Shown one piece after another: positions 39,082 through 47,251 of a stretch of DNA of 61,967 nt (position 1 is its first letter; the number at the start of each line of letters is the position of its first letter). Location of the stretch: NCBI GenBank assembly GCA_025352695.1, contig JANXSK010000216.1:1-61967 (forward strand), given 5' to 3'. This stretch comes from Ferruginibacter sp. Lineage in GTDB: Bacteria > Bacteroidota > Bacteroidia > Chitinophagales > Chitinophagaceae. The notes below the pieces were generated by a model, which was not told the DNA's origin, ran no database searches, and saw only the letters and a list, made by a program, of their open reading frames with translations. Position numbers and translations under genes: made by a program.

Positions 39082-40644
39082 TTAAAACGGTGCATCATCA
39101 TCAAAAGCCCCATCATTCATTTTACTACCCTTTTGAATATATAATTTAGCACCGCCTCCATCATCATCACTTTTTACAGGCCTAAAATTTCCGCCGGGAA
39201 TACCGCCACCAAAATCATCTCCTCCTTCGTTATCTTCCACAAATTTTTGAATATGGAGTAATGCTCTTAGTTTGATGGTATCTAAACTACCATTTCTATG
39301 TTTAGCAATTTTTACATACGTTTCGCCTTTATTACTTTCACCATGTTCGTTAGCAGTAATATCATAATACTCGGGGCGGTATAAAAACATTACCATATCC
39401 GCATCCTGCTCAATAGCTCCGGATTCACGTAAATCACTTAACTGCGGAATTTTAGCACCTTCTTTTCTTTTCTCCACCTCACGACTTAACTGGCTCAATG
39501 CAATAATAGGCACCTGTAATTCTTTTGCCAATCCTTTCAGATCTCTTGAAATACTACTAATTTCTTGTTCTCTATTACCATTTTTATTATTGCCACCACC
39601 ACTCATTAATTGCAAATAATCTATAATAATCAACCCAAGATTGTGTTTGTTTTTTAAACGACGGCACTTGGCTCTTAACTCAAAAATGTTTAATGCCGCA
39701 GTGTCATCAATATAAATAGGCGCATTACTTAAGCGTTCAATACCACGCTTATATAATTGTTTCATTTCGTGCTCTTCCAGTTTACCACGGTTTATCTTCT
39801 CCAGCCAGATCTCACTTTCCGCACTCAAAATACGCTGCACCAATTGTCCTGCACTCATTTCCAAACTAAAAAATGCTACTGTTGTTGGTTTTGTAGGATG
39901 CAATGCCGCAGTACGGGCAAGGTTAAGTGCAAAAGCTGTTTTACCAACAGAAGGCCTTGCTGCTAATACTATTAAATCGGTTGGCTGCCAACCGTACGTT
40001 AATTTATCTAATGATGGAAACCCACTTGGCACACCAGTAAGATCTTCATCCCGGTTACGCATGTCTTCAATACGTTGAATGGTTTTTACTAATACCGTAT
40101 TGATGTCATCAAAATTTTTCCTAAGATGACTATTGGTTATTTCAAATAATTTGCTTTCAGCATCATCCAACAAATCAAAAACATCGGTACTGTCTTCATA
40201 TGCATCACCAATTATTTCACCACTAATACGTATCAGTTCCCGCTGAATAAATTTTTGCAACACAATTCTTGAGTGTGCTTCAATATTGGCAGAAGATACA
40301 ACTGCGTTGGTTAATTTAGATACATAATAAGGTCCTCCAACAAGATCAAGCTCTTCTTTAAATTTTAATTCTTCTACAACAGTTAATAAATCTATTGGCA
40401 TACTTTTTTGCGCAAGCGAAATCATGGCTTTAAAAATTCGCTGGTTGGCTTCCACATAAAAACATTCTGCTTTTAAAATTTCGATAACTGTATCAAAAGC
40501 ACTTTTTTCTAACATAATTGCACCAAGCACCGCTTCTTCAAGATCTTTAGATTGCGGGGGCACTTTTCCAAATACCATATTGCCCATATCAAGTGAAGGT
40601 TTTCTTCTTGCTTTTCTGTCTTTATTCAGGTTGGTCAGCTCCAT
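39082..40644 (-). CDS. dnaB: Replicative DNA helicase DnaB
   Basis: A 520-residue hexameric helicase that unwinds DNA at the fork. The N-terminal helical domain (about 28-130) is followed by a RecA-like ATPase with Walker A ARPSVGKTAFAL near residue 235 and Walker B LIIIDYLQLMSGG. SREVEKR, IPQLSDLRESGAIEQDADMV and the arginine-finger region match the family. The C-terminal 50 residues are Gly/Asp-rich, FGGGIPGGNF to DDDAPF, longer than in E. coli. No intein is seen in this copy. Confidence 0.96.
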   Translation of the reverse strand: MELTNLNKDRKARRKPSLDMGNMVFGKVPPQSKDLEEAVLGAIMLEKSAFDTVIEILKAECFYVEANQRIFKAMISLAQKSMPIDLLTVVEELKFKEELDLVGGPYYVSKLTNAVVSSANIEAHSRIVLQKFIQRELIRISGEIIGDAYEDSTDVFDLLDDAESKLFEITNSHLRKNFDDINTVLVKTIQRIEDMRNRDEDLTGVPSGFPSLDKLTYGWQPTDLIVLAARPSVGKTAFALNLARTAALHPTKPTTVAFFSLEMSAGQLVQRILSAESEIWLEKINRGKLEEHEMKQLYKRGIERLSNAPIYIDDTAALNIFELRAKCRRLKNKHNLGLIIIDYLQLMSGGGNNKNGNREQEISSISRDLKGLAKELQVPIIALSQLSREVEKRKEGAKIPQLSDLRESGAIEQDADMVMFLYRPEYYDITANEHGESNKGETYVKIAKHRNGSLDTIKLRALLHIQKFVEDNEGGDDFGGGIPGGNFRPVKSDDDGGGAKLYIQKGSKMNDGAFDDDAPF

Positions 40645-41139
40645 TTTTTATTTCTAATTATTCGTTATTTGTAAAGATTGATTTATATTTTTTTTCTTAT
40701 TAAACTAACTATTGCTTTGCGCCGATGTAAGCTGCTTCAATAAATAGTTGCTTTAATAGTATGCTGCTTGCTACTAAAAAGTATTGCAGGGCGGCTAAGA
40801 TAAAGTCAAAATTCTTACATTTATGCACATTGTGATATTGGTAAGTTTTTATAAGTATTTTCCACCACCTATTCACACTCAAAATTACTTTATTAACGGC
40901 TTATAAACATTGTTATTAACAGGCAACAATCAAACCCAGCCGCATTGCGTAACAATTTATTAACAAAGCAAAGGATTGCATTTTATTTTTCTTCACTTCT
41001 TACCTCTTTTATTTTACTTGTTTTATTCACACTTAAGCAGTAGCTTTTTGGAGATTCAAATAATTGTAATTAGTCGCATATTTACAGCTTAACTGTCAAT
41101 AACTATCTTTGCAGCATCTAAAAAAATAATCATTTATAA
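40645..41139. other. Divergent intergenic region with DnaA-box-like sites
   Basis: A 495-base AT-rich spacer between divergent dnaB and pheT. It holds a consensus DnaA box TTATTCACA (41023-41031), a one-mismatch site CTATTCACA (40869-40877) and a one-mismatch TTATAAACA (40901-40909). The pheT promoter box lies at 41104-41111. With no dnaA gene in view and such short motifs in AT-rich DNA, chance occurrence is plausible. Confidence 0.35.
41104..41111 (+). promoter_or_regulatory. -7 promoter box for pheT
   Basis: TATCTTTG matches TAnnTTTG exactly. It ends 28 bases before the ATG at 41140, leaving a leader of about 22 bases. Confidence 0.7.
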
Positions 41140-43566
41140 ATGACAATTAGTTACAATTGGTTAAGTGAGTACTTGCCTGAAAAATTAGAGCCTGAAAAAC
41201 TAAGTAAAATTTTAACTTCTATAGGTTTAGAAGTTGAGCGCCTGGAAAAATATGAAGAAGTAAAAGGTGGACTGGAAGGATTGGTAATAGGAGAAGTATT
41301 AGAATGTACCAAACACCCTGATGCAGACAAATTAAGTATTACTAAAGTTACTATTGGCACAGATAAACCACTACAAATTATTTGTGGAGCACCTAATGTA
41401 GCGGTGGGGCAAAAGGTAGTGGTGGCAACAGTTGGATCTACTATTTATCCTTTTACAGGAGAATCAATTACCATGAAAAAAGCAAAAATTCGTGGAGTGG
41501 AAAGTTTTGGTATGATCTGCGCTGAAGATGAAATTGGGATTAGTGATAATCATGCTGGCATACTTATTTTGCCTGATGATACGAAAGTAGGTTTGCCAGC
41601 AGCGACCTATTTTGGCACTTACTCAGATTTTACTTTTGAGATAGGTCTTACGCCAAACCGGATGGATGCCATGAGCCACCTTGGTGTAGCCAAAGATGTT
41701 TGTGCTTATTTATCACACCATAACAAAAAAGATACGCATATAAAATCACCGTTTAAAAATAGCTTTAAACCAGATCACCAGGGCTTGCAAATTGAAGTTA
41801 ATATTGAAAATTTCCTAGCCTGTGAAAGATATGCCGGCGTAAGTATCCAGAATGTAACAGTTGCAGATAGCCCTAAATGGTTACAACAAAAATTAAAAAG
41901 TATTGGTTTAAGGCCCATCAATAATATAGTTGATATCACTAATTTTATTTTGCATGAAACAGGACAACCCTTGCATGCCTTTGATGCTGATATGATTGTT
42001 GGCAACAAAGTAGTTATAAAAAATATGCCTGAAGCAACTCCATTTATAACACTTGATGGCAAAGAAAAAAAATTATCAGAAGAAGACCTTGTTATTTGCA
42101 ATGGAGAAGAAAGCATGTGCATAGCAGGTGTGTATGGTGGCGCTCACAGTGGTGTTACTAAAAGTACAAAAAATATTTTTTTAGAAAGTGCCTGGTTTAA
42201 CCCGGCTAGTATTCGTAAAACTTCTTTCCGCCATGGGTTGCGTACGGACGCTGCTACACGTTTTGAAAAAGGAGTAGATATCAGCAACACAGTTAATGTG
42301 CTGAAGAGAGCTGCTGTAATGATAAAGGAAATTGCAGGTGGCGAAATAGCTTCTGATATTACTGACGTTTATCCTGACCCAAAAAATAAAACAGAAGTGG
42401 CAATCAAATACCACTATTTAAAAAAATTAAGTGGGAAAAATTACCACGGAGATACCATCAAAAATATTTTAACTGGGCTTGGTTTTGAAATCATCAAAGA
42501 AGGGTTGGATGATATTCGTGTAGCTGTTCCTTTTAGCAAGCCCGATATAAGTATTCCTGCAGATATTGTTGAAGAGATCATGCGGATTGATGGTTTGGAC
42601 AATGTTGAAATACCCTCGCACATCACCATTTCTCCTGCGGTTGAAACACTTGCGCAGGAAGCTGCTTATAAAGAAAAAATAAGTACCTACCTTATAGCAG
42701 CAGGTTTTAATGAAATTTTTACCAATAGTGTTACCAATGCTGCTTATTACGATGAAGAAGTATTACAAACTACGGTAAAAATGATTAATAGCCTAAGTGC
42801 CGATTTAAATGTGCTAAGGCCTCAAATGATGGAAACCGGCCTTGAAAGTATTGCCCACAATTTAAATCGCCGTAACACCGATTTGCAGTTTTTTGAATTT
42901 GGAAAAACTTATAGTACAACGGAGATTGGCAAATACGAAGAGAAGCAACACATAAGTATTTACATTACCGGTAAAAAAAATGCAGATGGATGGAAAGGAA
43001 AAGGAGAAAAAACAGATTTTTATTTTGCCAAAGGTATTTGTGAAAAAATAGCCGCTTTACTTGGTATAACAATCACGAACTATACTGAAAAAGCAGAACA
43101 AAAATTAGAAAGTTGCCTGCAGGCAAAAGTTAAAAATGATACAATAGCAACCATTGGAAGCATTAATAAAAAAGTACTGGAACTTTTTGACATCAAACAG
43201 CCTGTTTTGTATTTGGATATCAATTGGGATAAGGTTTTAGAACTTAATAAAGCATTAAAAATTACGTATACAGAAATTTCAAAATTTCCATCTGTACAAA
43301 GAGATCTTGCAATTGTAGTTGATAAAAAACTGCCTTACGAGCAGGTAGAAAAAGCAACCTGGGGAGCCAAAGTAAATAAACTCACTTCTGTTAACTTGTT
43401 TGATGTTTTTGAAAGCGAGAAATTAGGTGTCAATAAAAAATCAATGGCAGTTAGTTTTACTTTTTTAGATGAAGAAAAAACAATGACTGATAAAGATATT
43501 GATGGTATGATGAACAAAATCATTGGGCATTACGAAAAGGAATTAAATGCGGAGATAAGAAAATAG
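41140..43566 (+). CDS. pheT: Phenylalanyl-tRNA synthetase beta subunit
   Basis: An 808-residue subunit of the heterotetrameric PheRS, which charges tRNA(Phe). A tRNA-binding domain of the EMAP type lies near 45-155 (CTKHPDADKLSITKV, IICGAPNVAVGQKV). The B3/B4 editing region, B5 and the catalytic-like core follow, and a ferredoxin-fold anticodon-binding domain ends the protein (YTEISKFPSVQRDLAIVVDK). The length is normal. The small coiled-coil gene and zapA follow; pheS is not in the window. Confidence 0.97.
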   Translation: MTISYNWLSEYLPEKLEPEKLSKILTSIGLEVERLEKYEEVKGGLEGLVIGEVLECTKHPDADKLSITKVTIGTDKPLQIICGAPNVAVGQKVVVATVGSTIYPFTGESITMKKAKIRGVESFGMICAEDEIGISDNHAGILILPDDTKVGLPAATYFGTYSDFTFEIGLTPNRMDAMSHLGVAKDVCAYLSHHNKKDTHIKSPFKNSFKPDHQGLQIEVNIENFLACERYAGVSIQNVTVADSPKWLQQKLKSIGLRPINNIVDITNFILHETGQPLHAFDADMIVGNKVVIKNMPEATPFITLDGKEKKLSEEDLVICNGEESMCIAGVYGGAHSGVTKSTKNIFLESAWFNPASIRKTSFRHGLRTDAATRFEKGVDISNTVNVLKRAAVMIKEIAGGEIASDITDVYPDPKNKTEVAIKYHYLKKLSGKNYHGDTIKNILTGLGFEIIKEGLDDIRVAVPFSKPDISIPADIVEEIMRIDGLDNVEIPSHITISPAVETLAQEAAYKEKISTYLIAAGFNEIFTNSVTNAAYYDEEVLQTTVKMINSLSADLNVLRPQMMETGLESIAHNLNRRNTDLQFFEFGKTYSTTEIGKYEEKQHISIYITGKKNADGWKGKGEKTDFYFAKGICEKIAALLGITITNYTEKAEQKLESCLQAKVKNDTIATIGSINKKVLELFDIKQPVLYLDINWDKVLELNKALKITYTEISKFPSVQRDLAIVVDKKLPYEQVEKATWGAKVNKLTSVNLFDVFESEKLGVNKKSMAVSFTFLDEEKTMTDKDIDGMMNKIIGHYEKELNAEIRK

Positions 43567-43631
43567 TATGGGTATCATTTAATTTGCCGCAAGCGCACAT
43601 GTTAAAGCTGTAAAATTTACAGAATATTATT

Positions 43632-43919
43632 ATGGCAGAATTGGAAGAAAGTTTTAAGAGAATCAATAATAAACTCCAGCAATTGCTGAAGCAACACCTG
43701 CTGCTACAAAAAGAAAATGAAAAGCTGAAGGAAACACTAAAAACCATTCAACTTACAAAAGACCAGGATACAGAACAAATTAGCAGATTGCAACAGCAGG
43801 TAAGTATCTTAAAAACTTCCATTGGACAAATGACAGAACCTGATAAAAAAGCTTTTGAAAAACAAATAAACCAATATATCAAAGAAATAGATAAGTGTAT
43901 CGGTTTACTTAGCGAATAA
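43632..43919 (+). CDS. Small coiled-coil protein upstream of zapA (ZapB-like candidate)
   Basis: A 95-residue, almost wholly helical protein with heptad repeats: LEESFKRINNKLQQLLKQH, LLQKENEKLKETLKTIQL, then EQISRLQQQVSILKTSI. The C-terminus FEKQINQYIKEIDKCIGLLSE adds a second short helix. The pattern suggests a parallel coiled coil. It starts 65 bases after pheT and ends seven bases before zapA, so it is probably cotranscribed with zapA. Length and layout resemble ZapB, which connects ZapA to nucleoid factors in other bacteria, but sequence similarity was not tested. Role inferred from context only. Confidence 0.7.
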   Translation: MAELEESFKRINNKLQQLLKQHLLLQKENEKLKETLKTIQLTKDQDTEQISRLQQQVSILKTSIGQMTEPDKKAFEKQINQYIKEIDKCIGLLSE

Positions 43920-43926
43920 AATAATT

Positions 43927-44208
43927 ATGTCAGAACTTATTCCAGTCAATATTGTCATTGGCGATAGAAACTATCGCATTAAAACGCTTGCAAAAGATGA
44001 AGAAGTTATTCGGCGCACGCTAAAAATTATCAACGACAAGATAATAGAATTTAAAACGCAGTTTGGCGGTAAGGATATGCAAGATTATATAGCGATGGTT
44101 ATGATTTGGTATGCCACTCAGGCAAGTGCCGATAGCAACCCTGCTTTAGAAAAAGAAGTAATGGATGCATTACAAAAAATGGAGTTAGCTATAGATAAAG
44201 CATTGTAA
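43927..44208 (+). CDS. zapA: Cell division protein ZapA
   Basis: A 93-residue FtsZ-associated protein. The start SELIPVNIVIGDRNYRIKTL holds the beta strands of the ZapA globular head, and EEVIRRTLKIINDKIIEF plus the C-terminal helix form the coiled-coil tail through which it tetramerises. ZapA promotes FtsZ bundling at midcell. It lies between pheT plus the coiled-coil gene and rny, an order I know from other Bacteroidota. The 139-base gap to rny has no strong hairpin. Confidence 0.9.
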   Translation: MSELIPVNIVIGDRNYRIKTLAKDEEVIRRTLKIINDKIIEFKTQFGGKDMQDYIAMVMIWYATQASADSNPALEKEVMDALQKMELAIDKAL

Positions 44209-44258
44209 ATTACTTCAATAACCCTTTTTGCCCACTACTTAACTCTGCAAAAAATGAT

Positions 44259-44266
44259 TATCTTCG
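44259..44266 (+). promoter_or_regulatory. Variant -7 promoter box for rny
   Basis: TATCTTCG fits the TAnnTTCG variant. It ends 81 bases before the ATG at 44348, so rny would have a leader of about 75 bases. Confidence 0.45.
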
Positions 44267-44347
44267 CCAACTAACTATCTCACTCCATCATTTTGGGTAA
44301 AGACAGCATATACAAGATTGTGAACCGTTTAAAAACAAAAACTTTCA

Positions 44348-45913
44348 ATGGAACTAAACATACTTTCCATCATCATTGGTGTAGTAGCCTTAGTAATAGG
44401 TACTATACTGGGTAAAATTATATTTACTAAAAACACCAAAAAACAAGTTGAAGAAGCCGAACATCAATCTAAACTAATTTTAAAAGAAGCCGAATTTACC
44501 GCCGAAAATTTAAGAAAAGAGAAAGAGCTAGACGCTAAAGAAAAGTTTGTGCAAATGAGAGCAGCGCATGAAAAGGATGTTATGCAGCGCAATCAAAAAA
44601 TTGTTGATACAGAAAACCGGACTAAACAAAAAGAACAAAGCATAAATCAAAAAGAAGGCAATCTGGAGAAGCAGGTAAAAGAAAACGAAACCATTAAGGA
44701 AGCACTTAACCGGCAGATTGAAGTGGTAAACTCCAAGCGCACGGAGTTGGAAAAACACCAGGAAGAGCATATTCGCCGGCTTGAAAAAGTAGCAGGATTA
44801 TCAGCTGAGGACGCAAAAGCCCAATTAATTGATAGCCTCAGACAAGAGGCGCAAACAAGGGCGCTTGTGATTCAACAGGAAATTATTGAAGAAGCAAAAC
44901 TAAAAGCCAATAAAGAAGCCCGTAAAATTGTTATTCAAACTATTCAACGTACAGCTGCAGAACAAGCCATTGAAAATTCCATTACTGTTTTCAACCTTGA
45001 AAGTGACGAAATAAAGGGATCTATTATTGGACGTGAAGGCCGTAACATTAGGGCTATAGAAGCTGCAACAGGTGTAGATTTAATTGTTGATGATACTCCT
45101 GAAGCGATTGTTTTATCTTCCTTTGATCCGTTGAGAAGAGAAATAGCCCGCCTTTCTTTACAACGTCTGGTAGCAGATGGTCGTATTCACCCAGCTCCTA
45201 TTGAAGAAGTGGTTGAAAAAACTAAAAAACAACTGGATGACCAGGTGATGGAAATAGGCGAACGTACAGCCATGGAGTTAGGCGTACATGGTCTACATAA
45301 GGAATTAATCAGGATGGTAGGCCGCATGCGCTTTCGTTCTTCCTATGGCCAAAATCTGTTAATGCACAGCAGGGAAACTGCTAACCTTTGTTCTATAATG
45401 GCTGCCGAACTAGGTATGAATCCTAAATTGGCCAAACGTGCTGGTTTGTTACATGATATTGGCAAAGTACCTGATGAAGAAACTGAATTAAGTCATGCTT
45501 TATTGGGCGCCAAATTGGCTGAAAAATATGGAGAAAATCCGGCTGTTGTTAATGCAATCGGAGCTCACCATGATGAAATGGAAATGCAATATGTAATTTC
45601 CCCCATCATACAAGCTTGCGATGCTATTAGCGGTGCAAGGCCAGGTGCAAGGCGTGAAATTATGCAACAATACATTCAGCGAATTAAAGACCTTGAAAAT
45701 TTAGCACAATCCTACCAGGGAGTTGAAAAAGCTTACGCAATACAGGCAGGAAGAGAATTACGTGTAATTGTAGAAGCCGATAAAGTTAGTGATGGAGATA
45801 GTGATAAATTGAGTTTTGAAATAGCTCAAAAAATTCAAACAGAAATGACTTTTCCGGGGCAAATTAAAGTAACTGTGATAAGAGAGAAAAGAGCTGTTAA
45901 TATTGCCCGGTAA
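44348..45913 (+). CDS. rny: Ribonuclease Y
   Basis: A 521-residue membrane-tethered endoribonuclease that initiates mRNA turnover. An N-terminal transmembrane helix (about 5-25) leads into a long Lys/Glu-rich coiled coil (about 35-200). The KH domain has [19 protein letters not shown]. The HD domain has GLLHDIGKV and [10 protein letters not shown] as metal motifs. Length and order match RNase Y. The strong terminator at 45926 ends the transcript. Confidence 0.96.
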   Translation: MELNILSIIIGVVALVIGTILGKIIFTKNTKKQVEEAEHQSKLILKEAEFTAENLRKEKELDAKEKFVQMRAAHEKDVMQRNQKIVDTENRTKQKEQSINQKEGNLEKQVKENETIKEALNRQIEVVNSKRTELEKHQEEHIRRLEKVAGLSAEDAKAQLIDSLRQEAQTRALVIQQEIIEEAKLKANKEARKIVIQTIQRTAAEQAIENSITVFNLESDEIKGSIIGREGRNIRAIEAATGVDLIVDDTPEAIVLSSFDPLRREIARLSLQRLVADGRIHPAPIEEVVEKTKKQLDDQVMEIGERTAMELGVHGLHKELIRMVGRMRFRSSYGQNLLMHSRETANLCSIMAAELGMNPKLAKRAGLLHDIGKVPDEETELSHALLGAKLAEKYGENPAVVNAIGAHHDEMEMQYVISPIIQACDAISGARPGARREIMQQYIQRIKDLENLAQSYQGVEKAYAIQAGRELRVIVEADKVSDGDSDKLSFEIAQKIQTEMTFPGQIKVTVIREKRAVNIAR

Positions 45914-45925
45914 TAAATACTGGCA

Positions 45926-45964
45926 ACATAAAGTTTAGTATATTAACTTTATGTGTCTTTTTTT
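45926..45964 (+). terminator. Rho-independent terminator after rny
   Basis: ACATAAAGTT (45926-45935) pairs perfectly with AACTTTATGT (45945-45954), a 10-bp stem with a nine-base loop, followed by a run of seven T (45958-45964). It lies 13 bases after the stop. Confidence 0.9.
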
Positions 45965-46039
45965 CAGGTTTTTTTATAAAAAAATGGCTTTCAGTAAAAA
46001 AATATTCATTATACATTTTACAATTATAAATTAAACCCC

Positions 46040-46047
46040 TACCTTCG
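46040..46047 (+). promoter_or_regulatory. Variant -7 promoter box for rplS
   Basis: TACCTTCG fits TAnnTTCG and ends 22 bases before the ATG at 46070. Confidence 0.5.
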
Positions 46048-46069
46048 CCCTCCGCTAAAAATAAAGATT

Positions 46070-46438
46070 ATGAACGCAGTAGCATTTGTACACGAGCAAC
46101 TAACAGCCAAACCAACACTTCCTGCATTTAAGGCAGGTGATAATATTACTGTTAACTATAAAATTGTAGAAGGCAGTAAAGAACGTATCCAAAGCTTCAA
46201 AGGCGATGTGATCAAACGCCAGGGAGTTGGTGCCACCGCTACTTTTACAGTACGCAAAATGAGTGATGGAGTTGGTGTTGAACGTTTATTCCCTTTTTAT
46301 TCTCCAAACATTGAAAGTATCGTGTTAAATAAAGTGGGTAAAGTGCGTCGTGCCAAATTATTTTACCTTCGTGAGAGAAGCGGTAAAAGTGCCAGAATTC
46401 AAGAAAAAAGAATGGCTGTTGCACTCAAAAAGAAATAA
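46070..46438 (+). CDS. rplS: 50S ribosomal protein L19
   Basis: A 122-residue ribosomal protein that sits at the 30S-50S interface. [33 protein letters not shown] and [19 protein letters not shown] are L19 signatures. Both promoter box and terminator are present, so it appears to be transcribed alone. The C-terminus is a short lysine-rich tail. Confidence 0.97.
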   Translation: MNAVAFVHEQLTAKPTLPAFKAGDNITVNYKIVEGSKERIQSFKGDVIKRQGVGATATFTVRKMSDGVGVERLFPFYSPNIESIVLNKVGKVRRAKLFYLRERSGKSARIQEKRMAVALKKK

Positions 46439-46458
46439 TTCTATTAAAAAATACTGCA

Positions 46459-46490
46459 AAGCGAAAATCATACAATTGATTTTCGCTTTT
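46459..46490 (+). terminator. Rho-independent terminator after rplS
   Basis: AAGCGAAAATCA and TGATTTTCGCTT form a perfect 12-bp stem with a six-base loop, with a T-rich tract in the right arm and after it. It lies 20 bases after the rplS stop. Confidence 0.88.
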
Positions 46491-46620
46491 TTCGTTTAAG
46501 TCAACATTAGACTTTAAAAAAAATTTTTATTTAAATTTTAAAATAAAATATAAATAAGCATTTTTAAAGGTTTACCGCTCTATTTAGAAACTTAATTTTT
46601 AATCTAAGACCCATAAACTC

Positions 46621-46746
46621 ATGAAAAAATCAACTTTATCTGTATTAATTATTTTAATTGCAATAATATTTACTTCTTGCTCAAAAGGTATAACAATATA
46701 TGAAGCTGCTAACGGAAAAGCGAAATGCGGTCGCCACATCAGGTAA
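46621..46746 (+). CDS. Small 41-residue lipoprotein
   Basis: A short open frame with a classical signal: a charged start MKKSTLSV, a hydrophobic stretch LIILIAIIF and a lipobox-like FTSC at residues 17-20, giving a lipid-anchored peptide of 22 residues. The mature part SKGITIYEAANGKAKCGRHI has one further cysteine and ends at the arginine before TAA. It is preceded by a noncoding stretch with the rplS terminator. I recall similar very short lipoproteins with a GKAKCG-like end from Chitinophagaceae, but this is memory and unchecked. Function unknown; tatA lies 96 bases downstream. Confidence 0.6.
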   Translation: MKKSTLSVLIILIAIIFTSCSKGITIYEAANGKAKCGRHIR

Positions 46747-46816
46747 ATACTTATTTTAAATTAATAAAAGATTGGATTATTAACAATCAAAAAACGATGG
46801 AAGAAGATATTTCTTT

Positions 46817-46824
46817 TATCTTTG
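46817..46824 (+). promoter_or_regulatory. -7 promoter box for tatA
   Basis: TATCTTTG is a perfect consensus match. It ends 18 bases before the ATG at 46843 and covers a TTG (46822-46824) that could be mistaken for the start codon. Confidence 0.65.
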
Positions 46825-46842
46825 TTTCCTAAATTTAATATC

Positions 46843-47133
46843 ATGTTACTATCAAATTTAAATGCAGTTTTTTTAATTGGAATGCCAGGTGGATCTGAAT
46901 GGATTTTTATTCTTTTGGCAGTAGTATTATTATTTGGCGGAAAAAAAATTCCTGAGTTAATGAAAGGAATTGGAAAAGGCGTTAGAGATTTTAATGATGC
47001 AAAAACAAACGTAAAGAATGAGATTGAAGAAGGTATGAAAGAAAAAGATAAAGATCAAGAAATACGTGAGTTAAAGCAACAACTTGATATAAAGAAAGAG
47101 CAGGATGCACAGGCTCAGAATTTGGCTAAATAG
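46843..47133 (+). CDS. tatA: Twin-arginine translocase subunit TatA-like
   Basis: A 96-residue Tat component. A short N-terminal extension leads to the membrane helix (EWIFILLAVVLLFGG) and the FGGKKIPELMKGIGKGVRDF amphipathic helix, with the conserved FGxxKxPE. A charged coiled-coil tail follows. TatA and TatB of Bacteroidota are hard to tell apart by length; TatA is the default. tatC is not in the window. The start ATG 46843 is chosen because the promoter box covers the upstream TTG. Confidence 0.88.
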   Translation: MLLSNLNAVFLIGMPGGSEWIFILLAVVLLFGGKKIPELMKGIGKGVRDFNDAKTNVKNEIEEGMKEKDKDQEIRELKQQLDIKKEQDAQAQNLAK

Positions 47134-47160
47134 TAAACCTTTTGTCCTACATAATAATTA

Positions 47161-47226
47161 CGGCTGAAGTGATCCCTTCTGTATACCAAATTAAATTGGC
47201 GTTTACAGAAATTCATACTTCAGCCG
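47161..47226 (+). terminator. Three-helix hairpin between tatA and gatA
   Basis: CGGCTGAAGT (47161-47170) pairs with ACTTCAGCCG (47217-47226). Inside, TTCTGTA (47177-47183) pairs with TACAGAA (47204-47210), and CCAA (47186-47189) pairs with TTGG (47196-47199). A short T-containing stretch GTTTTG follows. It begins 27 bases after the tatA stop, so it may be a terminator; the nested form is more elaborate than the other terminators here. Confidence 0.55.
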
Positions 47227-47251
47227 GTTTTGTATATACCATTTAAACTTA

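Noticed and set aside
44209..44347. Possible 6S RNA gene between zapA and rny
   Set aside because: The gap is only 139 bases, shorter than a typical 6S RNA, and it lacks the long imperfect hairpin with a central bulge. Only a promoter-like TATCTTCG is visible.
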